From Gnetum montanum (taxonomy: Eukaryota > Streptophyta > Gnetopsida > Gnetales > Gnetaceae): 64,000 bases of DNA. Below the pieces are notes generated by a model. It was not told the origin of the DNA. It was given only the letters and a program-made list of their open reading frames with translations, and searched no databases. The stretch lies in contig MNCI01026314.1 of the NCBI GenBank assembly GCA_015680685.1, positions 1 to 64,000 of the forward strand, in the 5' to 3' direction. Both the position numbers and the translations under genes were made by a program. This document shows, one piece after another, positions 10,935 to 22,203 of the stretch; the stretch's first letter is position 1; each line of letters starts with the position of its first letter.

Positions 10935-13789
10935 ATGGCACCTAAGGGAAAGCATGCGTAAGAAGGAGGACCATCCCAACCAAGGGACAAATAGCCAAGA
11001 ATGGAAAGAGGCCAAGAATAGCCTCATGAGTAAGTAGAGACCCATGCCACGGGGCCTCTTTGGGAGGAACCTAAAGAGGAACCTATTTGACAAATTCTTG
11101 AAGAAGTGGCTGCAATAAAATAGTCTTACTGAATAAGGCATTAGAGCCTAGACCAAACCTTGAGGTTACCTTGATAGAAACTTGCCTTAGGCAGATCTTG
11201 AACAAGGAGGTCCAAAAATCGATGCTCCAAGAATTAAACTTTAAACCTTTCTTAGAGTGTGCACCTCTAGAAGTTAAAACTCAACTACAAAACTCTCCTA
11301 TGTGGACCACAATCAATTTCAGTAGGGAGTGGTACATGGGAGAAACATACTTATTCTTGAACAATCGATAGGCCAATTCAATGGTCAAGATTAAGGACAT
11401 TTTAGTGTCCTACTTGGTGAAAGCCATTGTAGAGACCTTAGGTTACCAGAAACAGGGCAAACTTTGCTGAAATCCCAATGTAAGTAGATCCTAACATTAA
11501 GAAGAAATGCACGCAATGGTGTTATGGCATCGATTGTAAGGAGTTTAGTGTACTAACCATGGCAAAACGTGCATATTTTAAGATTGTAGTATTTCACCTC
11601 AATCCAATGGTGAGGCTAAGTAAGATTATAGTCTTTTCCTCTCATGTGTATGCTATTGTAAGCAGTAGATTTCCAGTTAGTCTTCCATAGCTGAACTATC
11701 TTGAGATAGAGAAGTAGTTTAAAGAAAATGAATGTGGAAGAAAGGCACTTCCCTTCTCATGTCTCATCTAGAAATTATGAAAGAAGGGGGGCATAGCACG
11801 CTATACAAATGATGTTGTCTGATGTGCTTTGTCCACTTCTTAGGTAGAGATGATGAAGGACAAGTTACCTACTAAAGTCATCCAAGATGAGTAGCAGCAA
11901 CCACCACCTCCACCTCGCACTCATGAAACAATGTTAGAGTCCCACACTAGTATTAAGTGCATACATGAGATCTGAGAGCAGCTCTTGCAAGAGCAAGAGT
12001 AGTGAGTAGGAATGAGTGATGGTGATCCATCTATGTATCACTCAACAATGAGTTACCTCAATGAAGTGGCTTGAACTATTAGCCAGATGGAAGGAGGTGG
12101 GCTAATTTTTTTAGCCCAAAGAATGCAGCTACTCACGAGATCAAATCCTAATGCTCAAGAGGGAATGATATCTCTCTTCCAAAAGCAGAAATTCCCATAA
12201 ATCTTTGAGAATGCCACTACTTTTTTGATGCATCTGAAGGAGGGTGAGGGGGCAACTATCTTGGTGATGTAGAACCATGGATAGGAGACAACAATAGAGG
12301 TGGTTGTTGATAGAATTGTTGAATCATTGAATGCACTTGCGATGTCTATATTAGATGTTTACGCACTCAGAGATGTGCAGATGTCCATAGGGATAATTAG
12401 TTATAGATTAAGTATAGCCCAATAGGAGGAGTTGTTGGACTAGCTAATGGGGATCAGGCAATTGATTTTGGATCTCTTTGACCTTTTGAATACAATCACT
12501 ATAGCTGAGCTAGAGCTACTAGAAATGAAGGGCAAGTGCATTGTATTGGAGGGCAGCTTGAAATGCCTAAGCACAAAACTAATGCTTGGTTGTGAAGGTT
12601 GTTGAATTAAGAACCCATCTCACTAATCCTACATTCTCAACCTTAAGTTGATAAGGGATGAAGCCTTCAAGTAGCTTAAAGATAAGCTCAAAAAGGTTGA
12701 GAACGAGAAGGAGATGATCATCTTTGACTAGTCCATGGCCAATGCCAAGACATACACCATTCAGAAGAACTTGATTTAGATGCACCATGAGAATACAATT
12801 TTGATTGTAGAAAATGATTGCTTGTAGAATGTTGATGTGTAGAAGTAGCAGATGCAAGATTTTATGCATCAATAGTAGGAGTAGCCAGCTAGAGTAAATA
12901 ATGAACTAAGAAGATTGGCAACATAAAATCGAAAGTTCTCCATGGAGGAAGTCTGAGCCCTTCACTAAAAATCTACGATAGAGATAGCCTCCTAGAAAAA
13001 CAAGGCTCCTAAAATTAAGAGACTTAAGAATCATTACAAAGATCAGGTCAGCCTACATAAAGAAATCAATGAAAAACACATCTAGATTATGAAGGAAAAA
13101 GTCAATGAGGCTCTCTATTAGGTTAAGGAAGGAGGTGATATTTGGCAGTCGATCTTTAATGGGCTCAATGACTACAACAAAGTAGAGATTTGCATAAAAG
13201 AGCTACAAATCGAGAAGATGACAAAGTACACTAAGCTTGCCAATCTCCTTTTTGTAAATTTAGTGATGTTGACTACTAATAGGCCATGATCTAAATTGGA
13301 GAAATAAGTGGCTAGCTCGTACTTGCTATATGAGGCAGAGTTCAAGCATCACAAAGGCACCAAGAAAATGCTTGAGCTTGCCAATGCTGAACTTGAGGTT
13401 CTTGAAGAGAAATTCACAAATTAGAGATCAACTACTAAGAACCTAGCCAAAAGAATGAATGACTATCAAGAGTTGTGCAATGCACTCAGAGCATTCGATA
13501 TCAAACATAAATAGTTTGTTGCCTAGTTCATGAATGTTAAGGAGTTGTTCCCTGCAATGCCCTTCCCATGGGATATTCCCATTCTAGCCCACATTGGCAA
13601 AGCTGCGTAGACTATCAATGATTCCTAAAGTAAGGAGGAGAAGCTAAAGGCACTGTTGGTTCCTTTCATCTTCCGCTAGAAGTTGCAGCTACCGCAGGAC
13701 AACCACAACCACCTTGACCACCTTATGAACCCAAAGTAAGAGAAGGTCCTTTGGAACCTCAGGAGCCTCCACCACTTGGGACTATTTGA
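10935..13789 (+). pseudogene. third ORF (env position) of element A, unknown function
   Basis: The start ATGGCACCTAAG gives MAPKGKHA, matching MAPKxKH at the start of the same ORF in C and D. The N-terminal third has LNFKPFLECAPLEVKTQLQ, WYMGETYLF, then YFKIVVFHLNPM and KALPF. The last two-thirds are Lys/Glu-rich and coiled-coil-like (SSYLLYEAEFKHHKGTKK; KNLAKRMNDYQEL). It ends in a proline-rich EPQEPPPLGTI and a stop at 13787. About 950 codons would be coded, but there are many TAG stops and small indels. The N-terminal region loosely recalls the 'putative plant transposon protein' domain; this was not searched. No signal peptide or membrane helix was seen, so it is not called env. Confidence 0.65.
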
Positions 13790-15004
13790 TTTTCTCCAAT
13801 GTCTTCGTGCCGTCAATGGAATTATGCTTGTCAATTTTGTCTTGTGTTCAATTTTATTGTCATGAATACCAAAATTTTGTAATCAATGTAAAACCGTATA
13901 TTCTAGGCACTTAGTGTTTGTTGTGATGTTTATGTATTTGTTTTGTGTGTCAATAATCATTTAGGTAACTATAAATAAAGCTTTGAAAATCATAATCTTC
14001 AATCATGGTTGGAAAATAAAATAAGTCTTGTGTAACAATATCAATATCATTAGTTATTATATTAGTATAAGAAAAATGGACAAAAGACTTTTCCTCAACA
14101 TTCTCAATTCTATACTAATTTCTAAGAGTTGTAATTAATTTTATATTTTAGCTAATTAAGCTTTTAATTTCTCAAACCTATATTGAGTATTCTTTAGCTT
14201 AAATCTAGTTACCTGATTTTTTTTGATTTTCTTCATCTTTCTTCTTCTTTGGATACTCAATAATCGTATGACTTGTCTCATCACAATAATAACAAGAAAA
14301 TGACTTTGTTAGCTTCTTACTACCCTTCATCTTTCAAATCTTCTAAGCTTTCTAAGTAAGATTAGCAATTTCCTTATCAAAATGTGAGTTTGACGTTGAT
14401 GATTCCTTCTTATGTTCATCGTTTTTTTAGCTTCAGCTTTGAAGGCAATTTGCTCCAGTTTGTTGGAAATACTAGCTTCTTCTTTCCTCATTTCAAAGGT
14501 TGAAAGAATACTATAGAGCTTAGGTATTATTAATCTAGAGAGATCCTGTGATACTTCTATGAATGAGACCTTTGCTTCAAATCTATTAGGCAAAACAAAC
14601 AAATTTTTTTGGTAGATTATATCATCAGACATGTCTCACTAAGCATAGTCATCTCACTAATAATTTCATCTTCATTTCCTTCTGTCCACAAAGCATTAAA
14701 ACCTACTCTCAAAGTTAATAGTTTAGACTTCTTCACTTTATCATCTCCTTCGTAGTTAGCTTGAAGATGCTCCCACATTTCTTTGGTTAATTGAAGTGCA
14801 TAATCTTCATACACACTACTTTATTCAAGTCACAAAACAAGGTGTTTGTAGCACATGCATCATGTACAACATTGTTGGTCCCTCTTCGAACTACTTTCTA
14901 TACATCATCATCATGAATCAGAAGATATGTCGTCATCTTGAACTTCCATAAAGGATAATTTGAGCCATCAAATCATGGAGCTTTGTTAGATGAAAATCCT
15001 TGAT
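12494..15004. repeat. 2.5-kb block, first copy of a near-identical duplication
   Basis: The block starts AATCACTATAGCTGAG and ends AAAATCCTTGAT, and is repeated almost base for base at 15006-17490. The copies differ by scattered single bases and one indel of about 28 bases near 12601. Only one N (15005) separates them. The first copy flows in from the third ORF of element A and stops at the N. The second starts at the N and flows out into the terpene synthase pseudogene. That is the pattern of two overlapping contigs or haplotypes joined without merging. Confidence 0.85.
13990..15004 (-). pseudogene. Ty1/Copia gag fragment, first copy
   Basis: Read on the minus strand from 15004, it gives FDGSNYPLWKFKM, then a TKEMWEHLQANYEGDDKVKK segment (14617-14814) with KSKLLTLRVGF. 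SDDIIYQKNLFVLPNRFEAK follows, and then a knuckle, SCYYCDETSHTIIEY. This is the Copia gag order: N-terminal DUF4219-like region, UBN2-like core and CCHC knuckle. The last cysteine of the knuckle is Y. Several stops and frame shifts are present. Pol and LTRs are absent; the sequence fades out near 13990 next to the third ORF of element A. Confidence 0.8.
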
Positions 15005-15005
15005 N
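15005..15005. other. single-N assembly join
   Basis: One N lies exactly between the end of one 2.5-kb block and the start of its near-identical copy. A join of overlapping but unmerged contigs explains this best. Confidence 0.85.
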
Positions 15006-16276
15006 AATCACTATAGCTGAGCTAGAGCTACTAGAAATGAAGGGCAAGTGCATTGTATTTGGAGGGCAGCTTGAAATAGCCTAAGCACAAAACTAATGCT
15101 TGGCTGTGAAGGTTCTTACATTCTCAACCTTAAGTTGATAAGGGATGAAGCCTTCAAGTAGCTTAAAGATAAGCTCAAAAAGGTTGAGAACTAGAAGGAG
15201 ATGATCATCTTTGACTAGTCCATGGCCAATGCCAAAACATACACCATTCAGAAGAACTTGATTTAGATGCACCATGAGAATACAATTTTGATTGTAGAAA
15301 ATGATCTCTTGTAGAATGTTGATGTGTAGAAGTAGCAGATGCAAGATTTTATGCATCAATAGTAGGAGTAGCTAGCTAGAGTAAACAATGAACTAAGAAG
15401 ATTGGCAACATAAAATCGAAAGTTCTCCATGGAGGAAGTCTGAGGCCTTCACTAAAAATCTACGATAGATATAGCCTCCTAGAAAAAAAAGGCTCTTAAA
15501 ATTAAGAGAGTTAAGAATCATTACAAAGATCAGGTCAGCCTACATAAAGAAATCAATGAAAAACACATCTAGATTATGAAGGAAAAAGTCAATGAGGCTC
15601 TCTAGTAGGTTAAGGAAGGAGGCGATATTTGGCAGTTGATCTTTAATGGGCTCAATGACTACAACAAAGTAGAGATTTGCATAAAAGAGCTACAAATCGA
15701 GAAGATGACAAAGTACACTAAGCTTGCCAATCTCCTTTTTGTAAATTTAGTGATGCTGACTACTAATAGGCCATGATCTAAATTGGAGAAATAAGTGGCT
15801 AGCTCGTACTTGCTATATGAGGTAGAGTTCAGGCATCACAAAGGCACGAAGAAAATGCTTGAGCTTGCCAATGTTGAACTTGAGGTTCTTGAAGAGAAAT
15901 TCACAAATTAGAGATCAACTACTAAGAACCTAGCCAAAAGAATGAATGACTATCAAGAGTTGTGCAATGCACTCAGAGCATTCGATATCAAACGTAAATA
16001 GTTTGTTGCCTAGTTCGTGAATGTTAAGGAGTTGTTCCCTACAATGCCCTTCCGATGGGATATTCCCATTCTAGCCCACATTGGCAAAGCTGCGTAGACT
16101 ATCAATGATCCCTAAAGTAAGGAGGAGAAGCTAAAGGCAATGTTGGTTCCTTTCATCTTCCGCTAGAAGTTACAGCTACCGCAGGACAACCACAACCACC
16201 TTGACCACCTTATGAACCCAAAGTAAGAGAAGGTCCTTTGGAATCTCAGGAGCCTCCACCACTTGGGACTATTTGA
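15006..16276 (+). pseudogene. C-terminal half of the third ORF, duplicate copy
   Basis: This repeats the coiled-coil half of the third ORF of element A, including the FKHH / ANVELEVLEEKF and KNLAKRMNDYQEL segments and the EPPPLGTI end. It has no start region because the block begins inside the ORF. It is listed for completeness and is probably not an independent locus (see the duplication entries). Confidence 0.7.
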
Positions 16277-16399
16277 TTTTCTCCAATGTCTTCGTGCCGT
16301 CAATGGAATTATGCTTGTCAATTTTGTCTTGTGTTCAATTTTATTGTCATGAATACCAAAATTTTGTAATCAATGTAAAACCGTATATTCTAGGCACTT

Positions 16400-17490
16400 A
16401 GTGTTTGTTGTGATGTTTATGTATTTGTTTTGTGTGTCAATAATCATTTAGGTAACTATAAATAAAGCTTTGAAAATCATAATCTTCAATCATGGTTGGA
16501 AAATAAAATAAGACTTGTGTAACAATATCAATATCATTAGTTATTATATTAGTATAAGAAAAATGGACAAAAGACTTTTCCTCAACATTCTCAATTATAT
16601 ACTAATTTCTAAGTGTTGTAATTAATTTTATATTTTAGCTAATTGAGCTTTTAATTTATCAAACCTATATTGAGTATTCTTTAGCTTAAATCTAGTTACT
16701 TGATTTTTTTGATTTTCTTCATCTTTCTTCTTCTTTGGATACTCAATAATCGTATGACTTGTCTCATCACAATAATAACAAGAAAATGACTTTGTTAGCT
16801 TCTTACTACCCTTCATCTTTCAAATCTTCTAAGCTTTCTAAGTAAGATTAGCAATTTCCTTATCAAAATGTGAATTTGACTTTGATGATTCCTTCTTATG
16901 TTCATTGTTTTTTTAGCTTCAGCTTTGAAGGCAATTTGCTCCAGTTTGTTGGAAATACTAGCTTCTTCTTTCCTCATTTCAAAGGTTGAAAGAATACTAT
17001 AGAGCTTAGGTATTATTAATCTAGAGAGATCCTATGATACTTCTATGAATGAGACCTTTGCTTCAAATCTATTAGGCAAAACAAACAAAATTTTTTGGTA
17101 GATTATATCATCAGACATGTCTCACTAAGCATAGTCATCTCACTAATAATTTCATCTTCATTTTCTTTTGTCCACAAAGCATTAAAACCTACTCTCAAAG
17201 TTAATAGTTTAGACTTCTTCACTTTATCATCTCCTTCGTAGTTAGCTTGAAGATGCTCCCACATTTCTTTGGTTAATTGAAGTGCATAATCTTCATACAC
17301 ACTACTTTATTCAAGTCACAAAACAAGGTGTTTGTAGCACATGCATCATGTACAACATTGTTGGTCCCTCTTCTAACTACTTTCTATACATCATCATCAT
17401 GAATCAGAAGATATGTCTTCATCTTGAACTTCCATAAAGGATAATTTGAGCCATCAAATCATGGAGCTTTGTTAGATGAAAATCCTTGAT
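16400..17490 (-). pseudogene. Ty1/Copia gag fragment, second copy
   Basis: This is a near-identical copy of the fragment at 13990-15004, with the same FDGSNYPLWKFKM start, KEMWEHLQANYEGDDK core (17103-17300) and CYYCDETSH knuckle (16628-16816). Its upstream end at 17490 abuts exon 4 of the terpene synthase pseudogene, so this insertion or a rearrangement truncates that pseudogene. No independent LTR or target duplication could be found. Confidence 0.8.
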
Positions 17491-18396
17491 TGTTACATGA
17501 ATCCCTTAGAAGATTTAGGTGCATTTTTACTTTTTGAAATCCATCTCTGTTGCTGTCCGAGAGAATTCTCCATCGGATGTCTCTAATATCAGAAAGCAGT
17601 CTAGTCAAAGTAAGTCGTTATTCGAGAGAGCATAATTTGAAATAAGTTCTAAAAAAATCATCGACGGTTTAAGAACCAAAAAAGTAGCGCATAGCGCAAT
17701 ACAGGGAAGTAGACTAAGGTCATGACAATTTTCATGTTTATGAAAAGGGAAATTATGAATACCTGCAGAAGTACCATGATATCTATTCAATTGGAGCAAT
17801 CTAAATCCCAATGCAGTAGCGTTGAGATCTGCCTTTTCCGATGTGCTTCCTTTGCCAAGGCATCCCCTCATTTGTTTCCAACAACTTTACATGACAATAC
17901 TCATTATAGTAAATGCATTTTACAGGTATATATTAAATTCATAATTCATCATGCACTGCACTTGGTAATAAACTAATAATACGACAAAAATCCACCATAT
18001 GAGTAAGCAAGAAAACCTTGAAACGAAGTCAAGAGCGTCCGTGATTTCTTTCGTGAAATATCTGTCGATGCCCAAACTAACAAATGAATCAACAACGGTG
18101 AGGCGTGTTAGTACATCCCAGTTGCTAGGGCACTCTTCGGGATGCGGTGCCCAAATGCGCCTTGGCTGCTTTTGCTAAATCTTGAGCACTGGCCACTCCA
18201 AGAAGGAAATTGTTAATTTTTTGCACTTAGATTTAATTCTTAATAACCAAAGTAAAAAGGAAATTGAGAAGCGGAAGCCACAAGTTTCATGAGAAAATTC
18301 TTAATAACCAAAGTAAAAAAGAAATTGAGAAGCAAAAGCCACAGGTTCCATGGAAAAAGAACTTCAATTTTCCAAGAAATAATCATCCCACGTAGT

Positions 18397-20050
18397 TGTT
18401 AGCAAATGCCGGGTTATGCAAAAATTATTATTGGCAAATATTAGTAGCATAAGAATAACATAACAACAGGTAAATAAAACTTGCAGAATGGAGGGTGAGA
18501 GAAACAAGGAAGATAATAGGAAAGCAAATTTTACAACATCTTCAAAACTACTTAGTAGCTTAGACAACATCTTCAAAACTACAAAGATACGCAGAGATGT
18601 TTACAAAGATCACAAGTTAGTTGCTTTCACACAGTAACCTTTACACAAGAGACTATGCACTTTCAACTTACTCACTATAACCAACCCAAGATGGATTTAA
18701 ATAACCAGGGTTACAATAATGGAAACAACTAATAATTAACTTAGACATGTCTTCACTTTTTTTTTTCCAACAAATTTTAAATATCTTAACTCTTCTTTAG
18801 AAAATTCTAAAAGTAACCAATGTTAGAAGAGAGTGAAGTTTAACATAAGTTAATTATAGATTTTGTCTTCACATTTCTAAGAATCTCCCACTTGAAGAAC
18901 AATTACATGAAAAATATGCTGGAACAACTTCATTAATTAGTACTCCATGCCTTTCACAACATAACATGTAGGAAAATCATAGGTGTGCACACAACTTTCT
19001 AAGGGGCATCTCTACATAAAATATTGTAATGGACTAAGGCCTCCTCAAGCCAAAACCATATGAGATAGCATTACACCAACATTAACAAATACTATCCCAA
19101 AAAGCCATAACACATGTTAACACAAAATTTGAACAAAATAAAAGAGACATACAATTCACACTCTAACATAATAAAATGTCTCCTTAATAACAACAAACCC
19201 AAGAGACAACATCATCATGTTTCAAAATAGAGCGATCCCTTTTCACATGTCCAATCTCATGACAGTGCCAACATCTTGGTCTCTTTTCTTTTTTATCTTT
19301 TGTGCTCCACCAATAACAAGCATTGCACAACTTAACCTCACTTAATCTTGCTTTGATACCACTTGTTAACAAATGAAGTGTTATGCAAAAATCGTTACTG
19401 GCAAATATTACTAGCATAAAAATAACATAACAACACAGAAATAAAACTTGCAGAATGGAGTGAGAGAGAAACAAGAGAGATAAACAAGAAAGCAACATTG
19501 CAACTTTTATAACATCTTTAAAATTACAGAGATACCTAGAGATGTTTATAAAGATCACAAGTCAATTGCTTTCACACATCAACCCTTATATAAGATACCA
19601 CTTGTTAACAAATGATGTGTTATGTAAAAATTGTTGTTGGCAAATATTACTGGCACAACAATAACATAACAATAGGGAAATAAAACTTATAAAATGGAAT
19701 GAAAGAGGAATAAGAGAGATAAATAGGAAAGCAACTTAGCAACTTTTACAAGATCTTCAAAACGACAGAGATATTTATAAAGATCACAAGTCAGATTTCA
19801 CATGGCAACCCTTACACAAGAGATCACAACTCACTCACCATAACCAACCCAAGATGGATTTAAATAACCAAGGTTACATTAATGGAAACAACCAATAATC
19901 AACTCAAACATGTCTTTACTTTTTTCTTTTATAACAAGTTTCAAATATCTTAACTCTTCTTTAGAAAATTTTAAAACTAACCAATGGTAGAAGAGAAAAA
20001 GTGAAGTTTAACATAAGTTAATTACAGATTTTTTTTTCACATCTCTAACA
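18397..20050 (-). mobile_element. Copia-derived non-autonomous LTR element in the pseudogene
   Basis: On the minus strand the 5' LTR is 20050-19603 (TGTTAGAG...GTTAACA) and the 3' LTR is 18882-18397, ending GCTAACA. A partial extra LTR copy lies at about 19594-19364. After it comes the PBS TGGTATCAAAGC (plus-strand 19350-19361), close to the initiator-Met-tRNA type TGGTATCAGAGC. A polypurine tract AAGTGGGAGAT precedes the 3' LTR. Between PBS and PPT there are only about 470 bases, coding a remnant knuckle, RCWHCHEIGHVKRDR, whose last Cys reads Arg. The flanks AATGT and ACTAC (minus strand) fit a decayed 5-base target duplication; removing the element and one copy rejoins PNV|WDD in frame. Confidence 0.85.
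19350..19361 (-). other. Met-tRNA-type primer-binding site
   Basis: Minus-strand TGGTATCAAAGC, two bases after an LTR end (GTTAACA AG). It differs from the common plant Copia PBS TGGTATCAGAGC at one position. Confidence 0.75.
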
Positions 20051-20291
20051 ACATTGGGCTGAATTTCACAATGTTGCCTTTGCTCCACGACTTTACCATT
20101 ATCCCTCTTAGGACTAGTTACATGACATATTATTCTTAAGCATTGTTCCATATTGGAGGTAACAAAGAAAGTTAAACATACTTTGCCAAGAAATACTTGT
20201 ACTGAAAATGAAAATATGGGAAAATGAAAATATGGGATGCTTGTTTGATTGCTGGATTTCGGCAACGGAGAACAAAGACCCTAGTTGCCAT

Positions 20292-21415
20292 GCAAATTGA
20301 TGGTGGATGACGATGATGCCATGATTAAAAAGAAGGTTGGGTGAGTGTTAACTCTTAAGTCTCACCGATGAAATCGAGCCCGATTTATAGGTGAGTAATA
20401 TGAAGGTAATGTTGTCTTTTGGACTTTTCGGTCATGTGGTTGATTTTAGTGTATACCTGCTATTATCATGCTTGAGCGTTAGTTAAATAGCATACAAAAG
20501 TATTTAGAAGGTATGGCCTATGCAATTGGGCGACCCATCTTTAGATTTGCAACTAATCAATGAGCGTAATCAAGTGAACCATGGTAAACACTCCGGTTTC
20601 ATGAATTGGTTTTAAACAATTTTCATCGAGATGCTGTCCATGCCGGCGAATGATAACGCTGCCTAAACCACCATCTACACGTTGCCTGAAAACTGGTACC
20701 TATCCTTTTGCTTGACAAGAAAAATGAAAGATAAAACCCTTTCATAAAATATTATTGATAAAATGCTTAAAATTCTTGTTAAACAAGGATAATGGTTAAA
20801 GTGGAAAATGGTTAAGGTGAAAAATAAAGCTCTTTCCCAGAAACTTTTAATGCAAATTTTTTAATTAAGAAAAATACATCAGCAACAAATTTTCCATGTT
20901 AAAAATATGGATAACATTTTCCAACTAAAAATGGATTTTGATAGTTGAGAAGATAAAATCTATAAAATAATAAAAATTATGGATCTTGATTGCTATCAAT
21001 GTTTGTTGAAAAAAATTTGTTAGCCTTAAAAAAATCCAGCAGTCTATTAAACTAGATTTGAACTTTAAATGTTTTACTTATTAGGTCTTATTTTTAGGCC
21101 AACAAATTTTGTACAAAAATTTAGTGAAAATAATCATATTCACTTTTATTTTTTTACTTTATTTGTTTAGGAGTAATGACCCAATATGGGCAATGCTGAT
21201 TTGGGCAACAATTTTGGGTACTTATGCTTTGCAAGAATTGCAAAAGAGTATTCTTTAGGATCGATGTATTTCTTTTTTTCAATTTTAAGGTTTAGCTGGT
21301 GATGGTGGAACCCAAAATAGTAATATTATTTGTTGGTAGTGGTGGAACACAAAATAATAATAATAATATAGGTACTTCCACGATATAGAATTTGATTATA
21401 GCTTTATAACTTAGC
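20292..21415. other. intergenic stretch upstream of the terpene synthase pseudogene
   Basis: This holds the former promoter side of the pseudogene. A minus-strand CTATAAATC (near 20382-20390) could be a relic TATA box. The rest is AT-rich, with no reading frame or repeat that can be supported. Confidence 0.4.
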
Positions 21416-21419
21416 ATTG

Positions 21420-22203
21420 CCTACTAGAATCCAACCAATGACTTGGACCCTTCAAATTAGAGTCTTACCACAAGGCTAGCACCTCATTGCTTAAAGTTGA
21501 AGGCTTAGGTAACTAGAGTGCTCCAATATTATCCTACCATAAGTCTAGCAACCTAATATAAGGGTGTATTATCACAAAGGCTACTTTTACTCAATTGACA
21601 GGTATGTCACGTCAAAGAATACTTTAATCCACTAAAAAGGTTTTTTTACCATAATGCAACTCGAACCCAAATATGCAAGTTTTCCACCACCAAATGATTC
21701 CATTGCAGATCTAGAATGGCTAGAATTTCAAAATTTTCTAACTTAGATTTACCATTAGCCTAACACCTCCTTGTTTAAAGTTGAAGGTTTAGGTAACTAG
21801 GGCCCTCTGGTATTATCCTACTAGAAGGCTACTTCAATCTTATATAAGGATGTCTTATCATAAAGGTTATTTCTACTGAATTGACAAGTACTTCACCACA
21901 AAGAATACTTCAAGAAACTAAAGAAGTTTTTTATCATAATGCAACTCCAACCCAAATTTATAAGTTTTCCACCACCAAACTATTCCATTGTGAATATAGA
22001 AAGGCTAGAATTGTAGAATTTTCTAACTTAGATTTACCAAAAAGCTAGTACCTTGTTTAAAGTTACAGGCTTTGATAAAGCCCTCCAATATTATCCTACT
22101 ATAGGGTACTTCAACCTCATATAAGGGTGTCTTATCGTAAAGGCTACTTCTCCTCAATTAACAGATACCTCAACTCACTAAATAAAGTTTTTTACCATAA
22201 AGT
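21420..22203. repeat. tandem repeat of about 283 bp, nearly three units
   Basis: The phrase AAAGTTGAAGGCTTAGG recurs at 21493, 21777 and 22059 (spacing 284 and 282). It lies within longer similar units that also share CTTATATAAGG-like, TTTTCCACCACCAAA and TTTTCTAACTTAGATTTACC stretches. The units are diverged by many substitutions, so the array is old. No coding potential was seen. Confidence 0.8.

Larger units (their letters stand above)
15006..17490. repeat. 2.5-kb block, second copy (likely false duplication)
   Basis: This is the second copy of the block at 12494-15004. It holds the C-terminal half of the third ORF of element A (15006-16276 on the plus strand) and the Copia gag fragment (about 16400-17490 on the minus strand). 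All reading-frame damage is nearly the same as in the first copy. If the duplication is an assembly artefact, the contents of one copy should be removed when counting features. Confidence 0.85.
17491..20291 (-). pseudogene. terpene synthase pseudogene (5' exons only)
   Basis: This is a paralogue of the terpene synthase at 45610-49265, collinear through exons 1-4. Exon 1 starts at ATG 20291 and carries CEIQPNV near 20040, with WDDYFLEN at 18363-18387; a 1.65-kb Copia-derived element separates the two parts. Exon 2 (about 18017-18200) has DVLTRLTVVDSF, SLGIDRYFTKEI and ALDFVSR. Exon 3 (17776-17893) has GCLGKGSTSEKADLN and TALGFRLLQLNRYH. Exon 4 (17491 to about 17612) has DCFL and RDGFQKVK. Exons 2 and 4 each carry a one-base frameshift relative to the intact paralogue, and exon 4 is truncated. 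Introns 2 and 3 also align in part. All later exons, including the DDxxD exon, are missing. It is non-functional. Confidence 0.9.

Noticed and set aside
10935-13789. Calling the third ORF an envelope gene
   Set aside because: It lies in the env position, but no signal peptide, transmembrane segment or cleavage site is visible in any of the three copies.
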